64,000 bases of DNA, taken from positions 1-64,000 of the forward strand of contig NZ_LMHU01000010.1 in the NCBI RefSeq assembly GCF_001428505.1. Direction: 5' to 3'. The stretch comes from Terrabacter sp. Root181 (GTDB lineage: Bacteria; Actinomycetota; Actinomycetes; Actinomycetales; Dermatophilaceae). The position numbers and the translations under genes are program-made. The number at the start of each line of letters is the position of its first letter. Position 1 is the stretch's first letter. Positions 34,975-43,767 of the stretch are shown one piece after another. The notes below the pieces were generated by a model. It saw only the letters and a program-made list of their open reading frames with translations, had not been told where the DNA came from and ran no database searches.

Positions 34975-36054
34975 TCAACGGACGTCGACGTACGACACCT
35001 CGACGGCGTTGTTCCCGTATCCGAGCCGGTTCCACGGCGGGACGTCCGGCTGCTCGTTGCCGGCCGCGTCGGTCGCCCTGGCGCGGATGCTGTAGCGCCC
35101 GGGCAGGTCGACCTCCCACTCGTAGGCCCAGTTCTGCCACTGGTGAGGCCCCTTGGGAGCCTCGACCACGGCCGGGCTCCAGGTGCCCTCCCCGGTGAAG
35201 CTCAGGTCGACGTTCGTCACCGGGCCCGTGCCCGACCAGGCCTTCCCGCGGATCACGTGGGTGCCCGGTGTGAGGACGGCCCCCGGCGCCGGGTCGGTGA
35301 TCCGGGCCCGCACGCGCATCGTCGTCACCCGCTCGTGGGGACGGTCCGGCCACTCGTAGACGTAGTGCCCGGTCTGGAACTCGCCCTCGAACGGCTCCGT
35401 CACGACGTCGATCCGCTTGAGCCACTTCACCGAGGCGACGGCGAACCAGCCTGGCACGACGATCCGGAAGGGCGCCCCATGGTCGGGACCGAGGGGGCGT
35501 CCGTTCATCTCGTAGGCGATGAGGATCTCGGCCGCCGGGTCGAGAGCGTGCTCGAGGGTCAGCGAACGGACGAACGTCAGGTCGGACTTCACGGTCTGGG
35601 CGAGCACCGGGTTGAGGAGGTAGGAGCCGCTGTCGGCGCCCTCGAACCGGACCTCCACGCCGTCAGCGGCGGGCTGCGCCCGCTCGAGCACGTCACGCAG
35701 CCAGGTGCCCGTCCACACGGCGGTGGAGACCGCGTACGCCCCCCACGGCTCCCCGGCGGGTAGTGGCCTCGTCTCGAGCCTGCCGTTTCCCGCACACTCG
35801 AGCGTGACGGCCCGCTCGACGGACGGCATGGCGCGCAGGTCGTCCAGGGTGAGCGTCGTGGGCGAGCCCACGGCCCCACCGATCTCCAGCGTGCCGTCAT
35901 GCTCCGGCAGCGCGAAGTTGCTGCGCACGTAGTGCTGCTCCGTCGGGGTGGTGTCGCCGGTCAGCCCTTCGGGTGGCGCCTCGGCGTTGAACGGCAGGTG
36001 ATGGATCATCGTCAGCGCCGAACGGGCTCGTCGGAGACTGTCTTCAGCCAGCAT
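34975..36054 (-). CDS. Sulfite-oxidase-type molybdopterin oxidoreductase
   Basis: 359 residues (start at 36054, or internal ATG 36009). The molybdopterin domain has HYVRSNFALPEHDG and the ligand cysteine in VTLECAGNGRLETRPLPAG, then VWTGTWLRDVLERAQP, DPAAEILIAYEMNGRPLGPD, GAPFRIVVPGWFAVASVKWL and IDVVTEPFEGEFQTGHYVYE. Residues ~250-359 form the Ig-like Mo-co dimerisation domain (IRGKAWSGTGPVTNVDLSFT). No Tat signal or heme domain is seen, so it is probably cytoplasmic. The natural substrate may be sulfite or another S- or N-oxide. It is the last gene of the DyP cluster. Confidence 0.9.
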   Translation of the reverse strand: MLAEDSLRRARSALTMIHHLPFNAEAPPEGLTGDTTPTEQHYVRSNFALPEHDGTLEIGGAVGSPTTLTLDDLRAMPSVERAVTLECAGNGRLETRPLPAGEPWGAYAVSTAVWTGTWLRDVLERAQPAADGVEVRFEGADSGSYLLNPVLAQTVKSDLTFVRSLTLEHALDPAAEILIAYEMNGRPLGPDHGAPFRIVVPGWFAVASVKWLKRIDVVTEPFEGEFQTGHYVYEWPDRPHERVTTMRVRARITDPAPGAVLTPGTHVIRGKAWSGTGPVTNVDLSFTGEGTWSPAVVEAPKGPHQWQNWAYEWEVDLPGRYSIRARATDAAGNEQPDVPPWNRLGYGNNAVEVSYVDVR

Positions 36055-36099
36055 GGTGGGCTCCTCGTCGATCAGGGGTGTCGATCACGGTGTGTTCGG

Positions 36100-36963
36100 T
36101 CAGTAGTCCGAGTCCTGGAAGTGGGGGTCCCGGTTCTCGTTGAAGGCGCCGATCCCCTCGGCCCGGTCGGGGTGCACGGCGGAGCGCCAGTGGGCCTCCA
36201 TCATGATCCCGATGGCCTGCTCGATCGGCTGTCCCTCGCCCAGGTGAACAGCACGCTTGACCGCCTGGACGGCGGTGGGCGAGTTGCTCGCGATCTTCTC
36301 CGCGATGGTCCGGGCGGCGGCCATGAGCTCCGCCGGCGGGTGCACCTCGTTGACCATCCCGATCCGGTGGGCCTCGTGCGCGGTGATCGGGTCTCCGGTC
36401 ATCAGCATCTGCAGCGCCCGCCCCCGTGGCAGCAGACGCGGGAGGAGCGCGGGCGAGCCGCCTCCGGCCGAGAGCCCGATCATGGCCTCGGGCTGCCCGA
36501 AGGTCGCGTTCTCCGACGCGATGATGAAGTCCGTGCTCTGGGCGATCTCGGACCCGCCGCCGTACGCGATCCCGTTGACCACGGCGAAGATCGGCTTGCG
36601 GACCTGTCGGAGCGTGTAGAGGGTGCGGTCGAAGTCCTGCCGCTGCCGCAGCCACTGCTCCTTCGTCATGCTCTTGCGCTGGCGCAGGTCGCTGCCGACG
36701 GAGAAGGCGCGCTCACCGGCGCCGGTGATCATGGCGACGCGGATGGAGGGCCGGACGGCGATCGTCTCGAGCACCTCGGTCAGGCGTGCGCCCATCTCGG
36801 TCGTGATGGCGTTGTCGGCGAGCGGCCGGTTCAGGGTGATCACCGCGATGGTGTCCCCGGCCTCGTAGTCGACCAGCACGGAGGGCTCGGCCCCGTCCTC
36901 GTCGGGGGGAGGCGGCGCGAAGTCAAGGGCCTTCCAGCGGTCGGTGCCGGTCGTGTCGGACAT
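36100..36963 (-). CDS. Enoyl-CoA hydratase/isomerase-family protein
   Basis: 287 residues. The crotonase oxyanion segments are RAFSVGSDLRQRKSM and FAVVNGIAYGGGSEIAQSTD, followed by ATFGQPEAMIGLSAGGGSPA and LLPRGRALQMLMTGDPITA. The second catalytic Glu typical of hydratases is not clearly placed, so isomerase or decarboxylase activity is possible. The end FNENRDPHFQ is the normal family C-terminus. It lies in the DyP/DUF4331 operon, 27 nt after the peroxidase stop. Confidence 0.88.
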   Translation of the reverse strand: MSDTTGTDRWKALDFAPPPPDEDGAEPSVLVDYEAGDTIAVITLNRPLADNAITTEMGARLTEVLETIAVRPSIRVAMITGAGERAFSVGSDLRQRKSMTKEQWLRQRQDFDRTLYTLRQVRKPIFAVVNGIAYGGGSEIAQSTDFIIASENATFGQPEAMIGLSAGGGSPALLPRLLPRGRALQMLMTGDPITAHEAHRIGMVNEVHPPAELMAAARTIAEKIASNSPTAVQAVKRAVHLGEGQPIEQAIGIMMEAHWRSAVHPDRAEGIGAFNENRDPHFQDSDY

Positions 36964-36990
36964 GCGCTCTCCTCGGGTGGGTGCTCGGCT

Positions 36991-38388
36991 TCAGGTGAGT
37001 TCGGCCAGCCAGCGCAGCGCTCGCAGTCCCGGGGCGAAGCAGTACTCGCCACCCCGGGTGACCACGAAGGGCGGCACGTCCGGCAACCTGCGACGGATGG
37101 GGTGCTGCGGGATGGTGAAGGCGCCGGATCCGTCGGTCGCCCCGACGAGGGGGTCCTTCTCGGCCGGCGCGCCGATGAAGATCCCGTCGTTGAGCCACTG
37201 CGTCTTCACGAACTCGAACTGGCGCTTGAGGTGTGCCCCCGCGAAGACGAAGATGATGCCCCGGTCCTCCCCGTCGTCCTCGAGGACACCCTCGGGCAGC
37301 ATCGGACCGTAGCTCGTTCCCCGGCGGATCATGCGGTGGAGGCGCACGTCGACGCTCATCTCGTGGTCGAGGGAGTCCCTCGGGTTCGCGCGTCGGGCAT
37401 GGGCTCCGGCGGGGCACTTGAAGCCGCGCAGGTCGGAGGTGTAGCCGAAGTCGTTGTTGCGTCCGGGGTCGCTGCCGAGCTCGGGGTCGTCCTCGTCGGG
37501 GGAGAGGACCAGCGGCGCGCCGCTCTGCCAGCGCCCGACCATCTTGGCCCCCAGCAGGGCCTCCTCCTCACGCGTCCTCGCCTTGTCGCGCAGGTACTGG
37601 CGGTACGCGGCAACGCGGGTGTGCAGCTTCCTGAAGACGATGTACGTGCCGTTGCGCCCGAGGACCTCTGGGGTCGGCATGGGGGCCAGGCCGCCGGTCT
37701 CGTCCGGGTAGCCGAGGATGAACTCGCCTGCCTTGATGGGCGGCTCCCCGCGTCTCGTGGTCGGCGTTCCCACCCCTTCCACCGCTGGCTGCCCGATCCC
37801 GTCCTTGAAGCCGAACGACGTGCGTCCGGTGGGGAGCTGGTAGCAGTCCTGGCGCCAGATGACCTCGACGCCGGGGATCTCCTCCTGCGCGCGGCGGGCC
37901 CGGGCGACCACCGACTCGAGGTCGGCGGCATCGGGGGCGAGCGCGGCCAGGGCGATGTGCACGTCGCGGGTGCCCAGCGGCTTCTCCCAGTGCTCGGGGC
38001 TGCTCGCGCCCACGTCACCGAGCTCGGCTGCGCGGGCCGCCATGCCTTGTCGGAACTCGGGGGCGAAGCTGTCCAGCGACTCCTGCGGGACACCGAGCAC
38101 CGTGAGACCTTCGTAGGTGAAGGCCACGGTCAACCAGGCGCCGGACCGCGGTTCGGTGGAGGCGGGGCCCGGCTCGAGGAGTGGGAGCAGCCGCCGGATG
38201 AGCTCCCTCCCGTCGGCGGGCTCATGGATCTGGAGGAGCAGGTAGGTGCCGACGTAGGGCGAGGGACGCTCGTAGAGAGCGCCGCCCTGGATGTCGTCGA
38301 TCTCGAGGGGCACGGTGGTCTCGGTGGGCTCGGTGGGCTCGGTGTTCCGGGAGGGGCTCTGGGGTGAGGCCGGCGTCGGCGAGTTCAC
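36991..38388 (-). CDS. Dye-decolorizing (DyP-type) peroxidase
   Basis: 465 residues from GTG 38388, preceded by AGG 8 nt upstream. After a Ser/Thr/Pro-rich start comes EIDDIQGGAL, the N-terminal hallmark of the long DyP class. The catalytic Asp is in TSFGFKDGIGQPAVEG (GxxDG motif), and the proximal heme His in FKCPAGAHARRANPRD. Arg in VDVRLHRMIRRGTSYGP is also conserved. It has no Tat or Sec signal and is likely cytosolic, oxidising substrates with H2O2. The order DUF4331, DyP, crotonase and molybdoenzyme suggests a common oxidative pathway. Confidence 0.93.
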   Translation of the reverse strand: MNSPTPASPQSPSRNTEPTEPTETTVPLEIDDIQGGALYERPSPYVGTYLLLQIHEPADGRELIRRLLPLLEPGPASTEPRSGAWLTVAFTYEGLTVLGVPQESLDSFAPEFRQGMAARAAELGDVGASSPEHWEKPLGTRDVHIALAALAPDAADLESVVARARRAQEEIPGVEVIWRQDCYQLPTGRTSFGFKDGIGQPAVEGVGTPTTRRGEPPIKAGEFILGYPDETGGLAPMPTPEVLGRNGTYIVFRKLHTRVAAYRQYLRDKARTREEEALLGAKMVGRWQSGAPLVLSPDEDDPELGSDPGRNNDFGYTSDLRGFKCPAGAHARRANPRDSLDHEMSVDVRLHRMIRRGTSYGPMLPEGVLEDDGEDRGIIFVFAGAHLKRQFEFVKTQWLNDGIFIGAPAEKDPLVGATDGSGAFTIPQHPIRRRLPDVPPFVVTRGGEYCFAPGLRALRWLAELT

Positions 38389-38396
38389 GGCTCGAC

Positions 38397-39527
38397 CTAG
38401 ATGTGGGCCGGCGGCACGGGTGGCTCCGGGTTCGGGTCGGCCAGGTACGGAAACGAGGTCGAGGCAGGCCTGCTCGCCGCATCGACGCCGTCGCTGATGA
38501 CCGGACCGAGGCCGGCGTTGACGAGCAGGCTGAAGATGGTGTCCATCACGTCGTCGTTGAGGGCACGCCCACCACACGTCCGGTGCGACTCCCCGTTCAT
38601 GAGCGCCCGCTCGATCTCGAAGAACGAGCCCTGCTCCGCATACGACTTGCTGACGTCGACGACGAGGAAGTCGTCGAGCATCACCCCGCGAAGGGCATGC
38701 GCTCCGCTCTCGTCGACCGACCAGTCCGCCGTGCCGTCGAGGCCGTCCCAGAAGGCGAGGTTGGCGTCCAGTCGAGCCCGGTAGGCGCCCTTGTACCCCT
38801 CGGCGAGGTGGAACCCGTCCTCCATGTTGTAGAGGTCGCGGATCTCGAGGTCGCGGTTCACCTGGTCGAACTGCTTCGGGGCGAGCATGAGGTTCTTGAC
38901 CTCGGGTCGGCCGACCCGTTCGATGCGGACGTTCAGCCTGCCGCGGGTGAGGGTCTCCGCGATCACCCCCACCAGGGCGGCATCCGCGCCCAGGAGGGTC
39001 GCCACGTCGAGCTCGACCACGATGCTGAGCACGTTCTTGCCGTCCAGGAAGATGGTGCCGGACTCCGCGAAGCTGAGCTCTCCGGTGGAGATGGTCTTCA
39101 ACGCGGCCGGGGCGTCCATGAAGAACGGATCCCAGCGCACTCCGGCGAAGACGCGCAGCGGGTCGGTGGAGCCGCCGCTCCGCTCGCCGGCGCGGAACGA
39201 CTGGCTGACGCCCTCGGAGGTGCGGACCACCCCGTCCTGCGCGTGCGGATCGTCCGCGTCCGGCTCGTCGAAGACGACGTCGACGGTGACCTCGCGCTCG
39301 GAGATGTCGAACAGTCTCGGGCCGGCGCCGTCGCGTGCGGCGAGCTGCCGCAGGCGGAACCGGTAGATGAGTCCGTCCGAGAACCGATCGTCGGGCTGGG
39401 CGAACGGCAGCGTGTTCATGACGAGCACCAGCCGTCCGGGCCGCTGCGGGCTCGGGAAGGCGTACACGTCGGTGATGTCGGCGATGGGCTCGGCCAGCGC
39501 GCGCGGGCCGGAGATGTGGTCGGACAT
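38397..39527 (-). CDS. DUF4331-family protein
   Basis: 376 residues. The beginning MSDHISGPRALAEPIADITD with VYAFPSPQRPGRLVLVMNT is the DUF4331 signature, followed by DRFSDGLIYRFRLRQLAARD, GVRWDPFFMDAPAALKT, FLDGKNVLSIVVELD and RMERVGRPEVKN-type segments (here RIERVGRPEVKNLML). The function of the family is unknown; it may bind a lipid or act as a beta-propeller-like scaffold. Its stop lies 8 nt before the DyP start. Confidence 0.88.
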   Translation of the reverse strand: MSDHISGPRALAEPIADITDVYAFPSPQRPGRLVLVMNTLPFAQPDDRFSDGLIYRFRLRQLAARDGAGPRLFDISEREVTVDVVFDEPDADDPHAQDGVVRTSEGVSQSFRAGERSGGSTDPLRVFAGVRWDPFFMDAPAALKTISTGELSFAESGTIFLDGKNVLSIVVELDVATLLGADAALVGVIAETLTRGRLNVRIERVGRPEVKNLMLAPKQFDQVNRDLEIRDLYNMEDGFHLAEGYKGAYRARLDANLAFWDGLDGTADWSVDESGAHALRGVMLDDFLVVDVSKSYAEQGSFFEIERALMNGESHRTCGGRALNDDVMDTIFSLLVNAGLGPVISDGVDAASRPASTSFPYLADPNPEPPVPPAHI

Positions 39528-39555
39528 GCATACGCTCCCGAGGTAGGGCTGTCGA

Positions 39556-40095
39556 CTAGTCCGCGGCCACGTCGAGCAGCGGTCGCAGCGCTGGATGCTG
39601 CAAGGCGTCGGCGGCCTCGGGATCGTCGAGGACCTCCTGGAAGGCGTCGTTCACCGTGATGGCCTTGCGGATCTCCTTCACCGTGCCGCCGTAGTTTCGG
39701 GCGTAGCCACCGGCGGTCTGTTGCGCGCTCAGGATGAAGTCCTTGACCGCCTGCAACGACGGGAGGCCCTCGTAGCCCACGACGTGCTGGAAGATCGAGT
39801 CGAAGAGCTTGAGCGGCTTCGCGGCGAAGTCCTCCATGTACGCGTCCCAGGGGCCGTCGAAGCTCGTGGCGAAGAGAAGCCGCGTGTCGTCGTCGAAGGG
39901 GACGAAGCGTGCCTCGTGGATGGAGGCGATCGGCATCTCGTAGTCACCGGGCCGGTAGCCGGGCGCGTCCTGCAATTCCCGGAGGGCCTGGTGCAGGGCC
40001 TCGCCGTGTCCCGGCTTGACGTGGAAGAACAAGCTGAACTCGCTGGTGGACCCGACCCTGACGCCCGGCCGGGAACTTGCCTCGGAACCCATCAT
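39556..40095 (-). CDS. Dimeric alpha/beta-barrel-like protein, first gene of DyP operon
   Basis: 179 residues from ATG 40095. SEFSLFFHVKPGHGEALHQA, PIASIHEARFVPFDDDTRLL and FATSFDGPWDAYMEDF resemble the ferredoxin-like alpha+beta domains that accompany heme or lipid peroxidases (motif IHxARFVxxDDxRLLFxxxxDG). No catalytic residue is recognised. Followed 28 nt later by DUF4331. Confidence 0.7.
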   Translation of the reverse strand: MMGSEASSRPGVRVGSTSEFSLFFHVKPGHGEALHQALRELQDAPGYRPGDYEMPIASIHEARFVPFDDDTRLLFATSFDGPWDAYMEDFAAKPLKLFDSIFQHVVGYEGLPSLQAVKDFILSAQQTAGGYARNYGGTVKEIRKAITVNDAFQEVLDDPEAADALQHPALRPLLDVAAD

Positions 40096-40138
40096 TGGTG
40101 CCCTGTCTCTCGTGCGGCGTGTGTCGGATGTCGCGCTG

Positions 40139-40180
40139 CCCCGAGCGGACTGTGTCATTCGGTCCACTCGCCGCTCGGGG
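40139..40180 (-). promoter_or_regulatory. Perfect inverted repeat upstream of the DyP operon
   Basis: CCCCGAGCGG (40139-40148) and CCGCTCGGGG (40171-40180) are perfect complements with a 22-nt spacer, so their centres are 32 bp apart, about three helical turns. They lie 44-85 nt upstream of ATG 40095. This is a good candidate operator for a dimeric regulator. The rest of the 356-nt gap contains no gene. Confidence 0.5.
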
Positions 40181-40347
40181 CCCCACGAGAGCCCTCCCAC
40201 CGCTCCCACGGTCACTGTTGGACTCGTGGCGAACATCACCCCCGCAGGATGAAAGACCACGCGAGCCGGCGCTCCCGGACGCCTTGCCGGCGGGGGCGGG
40301 AGGTCGTGGAGGCGGACGGCGGCCGGCCACGCCGGCCAAAGTGCGGT

Positions 40348-40365
40348 CGGAGGGTTCACCCTCCG
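40348..40365. promoter_or_regulatory. Hairpin/palindrome upstream of the SHOCT gene
   Basis: CGGAGGGT (40348-40355) and ACCCTCCG (40358-40365) around TC, 87 nt before ATG 40452. It could be an operator or an attenuating hairpin of the rightward unit. Confidence 0.35.
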
Positions 40366-40451
40366 CGGCTGAGGCTGCACCCGGACGCCGAGGGCAGGCT
40401 GTGCACCACGAGGCAGGTATTCGCCACGATCACCGCTATGAGGGGACTGTC

Positions 40452-40856
40452 ATGGACAACATCACCAACAACTTCTGGGACGTCCTGCTGTGGAGCTTCT
40501 GGTTCTTCATCTGGATCGCCGCGATCACCGTCTGGTTCCGGTGCATCTTCGACCTGTTCCGCGACCGTGAGCTGAGCGGGTGGGGCAAGGCCGGCTGGGC
40601 CGTCCTGCTCATCCTCGTTCCCTGGCTCGGCGCCCTGATCTACCTCATCGCCCGCGGTCGGAGCATGACCGAGCGGCAGATGACGGAGATGGCGCAGATG
40701 AAGGCCCAGCAGGACGAGTACATCCGCCAGGCGGCGGCCGGCTCGCAGACGTCGGAGAGCCCGGCAGCCCAGATCGCCAGCGCCAAGGCCCTGCTCGACT
40801 CCGGGACCCTCACGCAGGACGAGTTCGATGCGCTGAAGGCCAAGGCGCTCGCCTGA
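40452..40856 (+). CDS. PLDc_N/SHOCT membrane protein
   Basis: 134 residues. Two transmembrane helices (WDVLLWSFWFFIWIAAITVW and WGKAGWAVLLILVPWLGALI) with FRDRELSGWGKAGW correspond to the PLDc_N cardiolipin-synthase-like N-terminal module; the C-terminal QIASAKALLDSGTLTQDEFD is the SHOCT oligomerisation motif. Such proteins are abundant in actinobacteria, with no assigned activity. ATG 40452 directly follows GGGGACTGTC. Confidence 0.88.
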   Translation: MDNITNNFWDVLLWSFWFFIWIAAITVWFRCIFDLFRDRELSGWGKAGWAVLLILVPWLGALIYLIARGRSMTERQMTEMAQMKAQQDEYIRQAAAGSQTSESPAAQIASAKALLDSGTLTQDEFDALKAKALA

Positions 40857-40872
40857 CGGGGGGTGTGCCGAC

Positions 40873-42090
40873 ATGTCACCGCTGACCCGCCCGGCTGACG
40901 CCGTCCACCGCGACGACGTCGCCGGGGGGCCACCCGGAGCAGGCCGCCGAGCGATGGCCCGCCTCGCCGGGTGCGTCGTGGTGGGGGCGCTTGCCCTGGG
41001 TGCCTGCAGCAACGAGACCGCAGTGCCCGATGCACGAGTGTCCGTGAAGCAGCAGGCACTCGCGCAGGCCCGGACCGACGCCGCGGCCGCCGCTGCGCAC
41101 TTCTGCACGACGGCGGCCGACTACGTCACGGCGGTCGACCGCTACGGGGACGTCCTGACCGCGACCGCCCCTACGGTGGGGGACGTCCAGACGGCCGGAA
41201 CCGACCTCGAGCAGCCTCGTGCGGACGCGACCGCAGCCGCGCAGGCAGCGGTCGACGCCCAGGCCGCGGTGGTGACGGCCGAGAAGGAGCTGGCGGCCGC
41301 GCAGGCAGCCGCGGCTGCGGCGAACACCACGGCCGCCGGTTCGTCGTCGAGCGCCACGAGCCCGACGCCGAGCCCGGCCCCCACCGTGCCTCCGGCCACG
41401 GTGAACCGGGTCAAGCAGGCCGAGACCGAGTTCACGGCGGCTCAGCAGGGCATCTCCGCCCAGACGCCCCTGCGCCAGGCCGCCCAGCAGTTCAACGCTG
41501 CCGCGGTGGCCCTGGAGATGTCGTGGCTAGCGCTGTTCGCCGACGCCGGCTGCCTCACCGACGAGGCGGAGAAGTCCGCCCAGAAGGCGGTGCACGACTA
41601 CACGGCGGCGCTGCAGCAGTCCCTCAGCGACACCGGCTACTTCTCCGGCAAGGTCGACGGCGTCTACGGCCCGTCGACGGTCGATGCCGTGCAGGCGCTG
41701 CAGAAGGCTCACGGGCTGCCGGTCACCGGCACCGTCGACAAGGCGACGCAGGAGGCGCTCCAGTCGGACCTGCAGGCGAAGGGCGGCGCAGCGGCCCAGG
41801 AGGAGCTCGCGTCGACCGCCGCCGTGCAGCAGACCCTCAAGCTCGCCGGCTTCTGGGACGGCCCCGTCGACGGCCGGTGGACACCCGCCCTGACGGAGGC
41901 GCTCAAGGAGTTCCAGACCGAGCTCGACGTCCCTGCCACCGGGACGGTGGACGCCGCGACGATCGCCGCGCTCGAGAAGGCGATCGCCGAGGCCGGCAAG
42001 CCGACGCCCTCACCGACCCCCTCGCGGTCAGCCACGTCGACAGCGCCGGAGCCGTCTGCGTCGACACCGAAGGCGTCGACGCAGACGTAG
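40873..42090 (+). CDS. Lipoprotein with two peptidoglycan-binding domains
   Basis: 405 residues. After a charged lead, ARLAGCVVVGALALGACS gives a lipobox (LGAC), so the protein is a lipid-anchored surface protein. Residues ~45-200 are Ala-rich and likely helical. Two PG_binding_1 repeats follow (SLSDTGYFSGKVDGVYGPST and KLAGFWDGPVDGRWTPALTE). The C-terminus is a Ser/Thr/Pro-rich tail. The start 40873 has a GGGGGG site; ATG 40954 is an alternative. It is only 16 nt after the SHOCT gene, so one operon. Confidence 0.85.
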   Translation: MSPLTRPADAVHRDDVAGGPPGAGRRAMARLAGCVVVGALALGACSNETAVPDARVSVKQQALAQARTDAAAAAAHFCTTAADYVTAVDRYGDVLTATAPTVGDVQTAGTDLEQPRADATAAAQAAVDAQAAVVTAEKELAAAQAAAAAANTTAAGSSSSATSPTPSPAPTVPPATVNRVKQAETEFTAAQQGISAQTPLRQAAQQFNAAAVALEMSWLALFADAGCLTDEAEKSAQKAVHDYTAALQQSLSDTGYFSGKVDGVYGPSTVDAVQALQKAHGLPVTGTVDKATQEALQSDLQAKGGAAAQEELASTAAVQQTLKLAGFWDGPVDGRWTPALTEALKEFQTELDVPATGTVDAATIAALEKAIAEAGKPTPSPTPSRSATSTAPEPSASTPKASTQT

Positions 42091-42233
42091 CCGCCGCGGC
42101 CGCTGGGAGCCGGGGACCGCGTCCAGTCGTGGTGCTTTCCCGGCGCCTGGAGCCGACGATCCACCACGATCTGCGGGGGCGCGGGTCGATTGGGTATGCC
42201 GGTCGGCGTGGTGTTATCGTTCCTTCGCACCTT

Positions 42234-42307
<74 letters not shown>

Positions 42308-42311
42308 AACA

Positions 42312-42352
42312 CGAAGAAGGACCGGACACGCTTTTCGTCTGGTCCTTCTTCG
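42312..42352 (+). terminator. Terminator of tRNA-Ala
   Basis: CGAAGAAGGACC (42312-42323) pairs with GGTCCTTCTTCG (42341-42352), with an inner GAC/GTC pair and CTTTTC near the loop. It is followed by a short T run (GCGTTTCT). Confidence 0.8.
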
Positions 42353-42427
42353 CGTTTCTGGACGTGCAGGGTGCGGAGAACTGCCGACCGGTGCAGCTGT
42401 GACCCGCGATCGGTCGTCAGGAGCAGG

Positions 42428-42740
42428 TCATCGGACCTTCCTGACGCGCATGTCCCGGACCATGGGCCGCACGCGGTTGGCGAGCGGGCCGGCGCGAGGA
42501 CCTGCCCTCGTCGACGTGACCGCCTCGCCCTCGGATTTGTGACCGGCGGACCAGCCGGCCCGGCATCGGGACCTCAACGATGTCGGCCACCCGCAGGGCG
42601 CGAGCCTCCGCCCACCGCGGCCCGTCCACGCCAGGACGATGAGAAGGTCGGCAAGCCGGGTGCCGCCGCGTGCCAGCCTCGCCAAGACCGCCTCCAGCTC
42701 AGCCTCGCTGACGGGAACCTTTCCCCGCATGCCGATGACA
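42428..42740 (-). pseudogene. Broken tyrosine recombinase (integrase) fragment
   Basis: Reading leftward in alternating frames: SEAELEAVLARLARGGTRLA, then DLLIVLAWTG, then (shifted) RWAEARALRVADIVEVPMPG with RLVRRSQ, then (shifted back) SEGEAVTSTRAG and PLANRVRPMVRDM. This matches the middle of actinobacterial phage-type integrases, where the first catalytic Arg is in TGLRWxEARAL. At least two frameshifts occur, and the C-terminal HxxR...Y region is absent. It starts within 125 nt of tRNA-Ala, the usual integration target. Confidence 0.65.
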
Positions 42741-42752
42741 GTGCGTTGCACT

Positions 42753-43157
42753 TCAGCGCCGGTGACTCCGTATCGCAGCCACCAAGGCGGCGCGCACAGG
42801 AACGTGCACGGGGGGAGGCATGTCGTCGATGTCGAACCATCGGATGTCGTCGTGTTCGTCGGGAGCGACATTCGCCGGCGTCCCCTCCCAGTCGGACACT
42901 AGCCAAGCGCTGAGGAGGGCGGGCCCTTCCGCCGGTCCCACGGTCAGCCGGCACAGATGAGACGCCGAGCCAGTCGCTATGTGCACGCCGAGCTCTTCGC
43001 GCAGTTCCCGCCTCAGCGCGTCAAGTTCTGACTCGCCGGGCTCCACCACACCACCGGGCAACTCCCAAACGGCTGGGTACGCACGCTTGTTCTGACTCCG
43101 ATACGCGAGCAGGACTCGACGTTCACGAACCAGCGCGCCGACTACGACCTCAATCAT
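42753..43157 (-). CDS. Nudix (MutT-like) hydrolase
   Basis: 134 residues with an intact Nudix box: GGVVEPGESELDALRRELRE followed by ELGV. Other segments are VVVGALVRERRVLLAYRSQ, YPAVWELPGG and WFDIDDMPPP. It hydrolyses a nucleoside-diphosphate-linked compound, possibly an oxidised dNTP. It sits between the integrase fragment and the transposase scrap, so may be cargo of an eroded element. Its GC content and rarer codons (for example ACT, TCT, AGT) differ slightly from core genes. Confidence 0.88.
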   Translation of the reverse strand: MIEVVVGALVRERRVLLAYRSQNKRAYPAVWELPGGVVEPGESELDALRRELREELGVHIATGSASHLCRLTVGPAEGPALLSAWLVSDWEGTPANVAPDEHDDIRWFDIDDMPPPVHVPVRAALVAAIRSHRR

Positions 43158-43213
43158 GTGCCCATGAGAGCAGGAACATCCGACATGCGAACGTCCGCTC
43201 CTGCTGCGGTGAG

Positions 43214-43256
43214 GACGGGACGTCCGACCATCAGCGTGAGGTGTTTAGCGTCAAGG
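43214..43256. repeat. Dispersed scar sequence, copy 1 (GACGGGACGYCCG...GTCAAGR)
   Basis: GACGGGACGTCCG begins at 43214 and TTTAGCGTCAAGG ends at about 43256. The same pair of motifs recurs at 44381 and 44405-44417; the first also at 46470. It lies in the 322-nt stretch 43158-43480, in which I see no gene. Confidence 0.4.
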
Positions 43257-43480
43257 GCTGGGCGGGTGCCGGTGTCTCGTCGTGGGTCCCTGCATAGCTA
43301 ATCGAGGTCGTGCTCGGCAGCGTGTGATCGGGTTGTGTCGACGACGCGACGGGGCTTCCTGTGATGACCGACGAGATACCGCGAGCGGTTCTCAATGCCG
43401 CAAAGAAGGCTCACCTCGGCCCAGCTCGTGAGCGTCGTTCCTCCATCCCCGGGTCCGGGTGCAGGAAAGCGCGGATTCCT

Positions 43481-43693
43481 TTATGCCGCAGTGGTTGCGG
43501 AGATCGCCTTCCACGAGGTGGTGCCGGGGGCGGCGATGGTCGGGTCCCATGCCCGCTGTTGGGTGACGACGGCGTACAGCTGCCGCAGGATCGCTCCGGC
43601 GACCGCGGTCTGGGCTGGGGTCGGGGTGACCCGGCTGGTGAGGTGGCGGTAGCGGGCGGCGTACACCCGGTTGGTCTGTAGACATCCCCCCAC
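43481..43693 (-). pseudogene. Transposase C-terminal scrap (IS110-like)
   Basis: About 70 codons: LQTNRVYAARYRHLTSRVTP and QTAVAGAILRQLYAVVTQQR then AWDPTIAAPGT. YAARYRHLTTR...LRQLHAVxT...WDP resembles the C-terminal end of actinobacterial transposases that I associate with the IS110 group. No upstream part of the transposase remains. Confidence 0.5.
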
Positions 43694-43767
43694 GAGGACC
43701 TGCTGAGGGGGCGAATCGGGGCGCGAGGGACCGAGGCCCGAGGTTGACGACGGTGCGAGCAGTCAGC

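Noticed and set aside
43361-43681. Possible small gene MTDEIPRAVLNAAKKAHL on the plus strand
   Set aside because: Only the first ~20 codons look protein-like, and the remainder is antisense to the transposase scrap.
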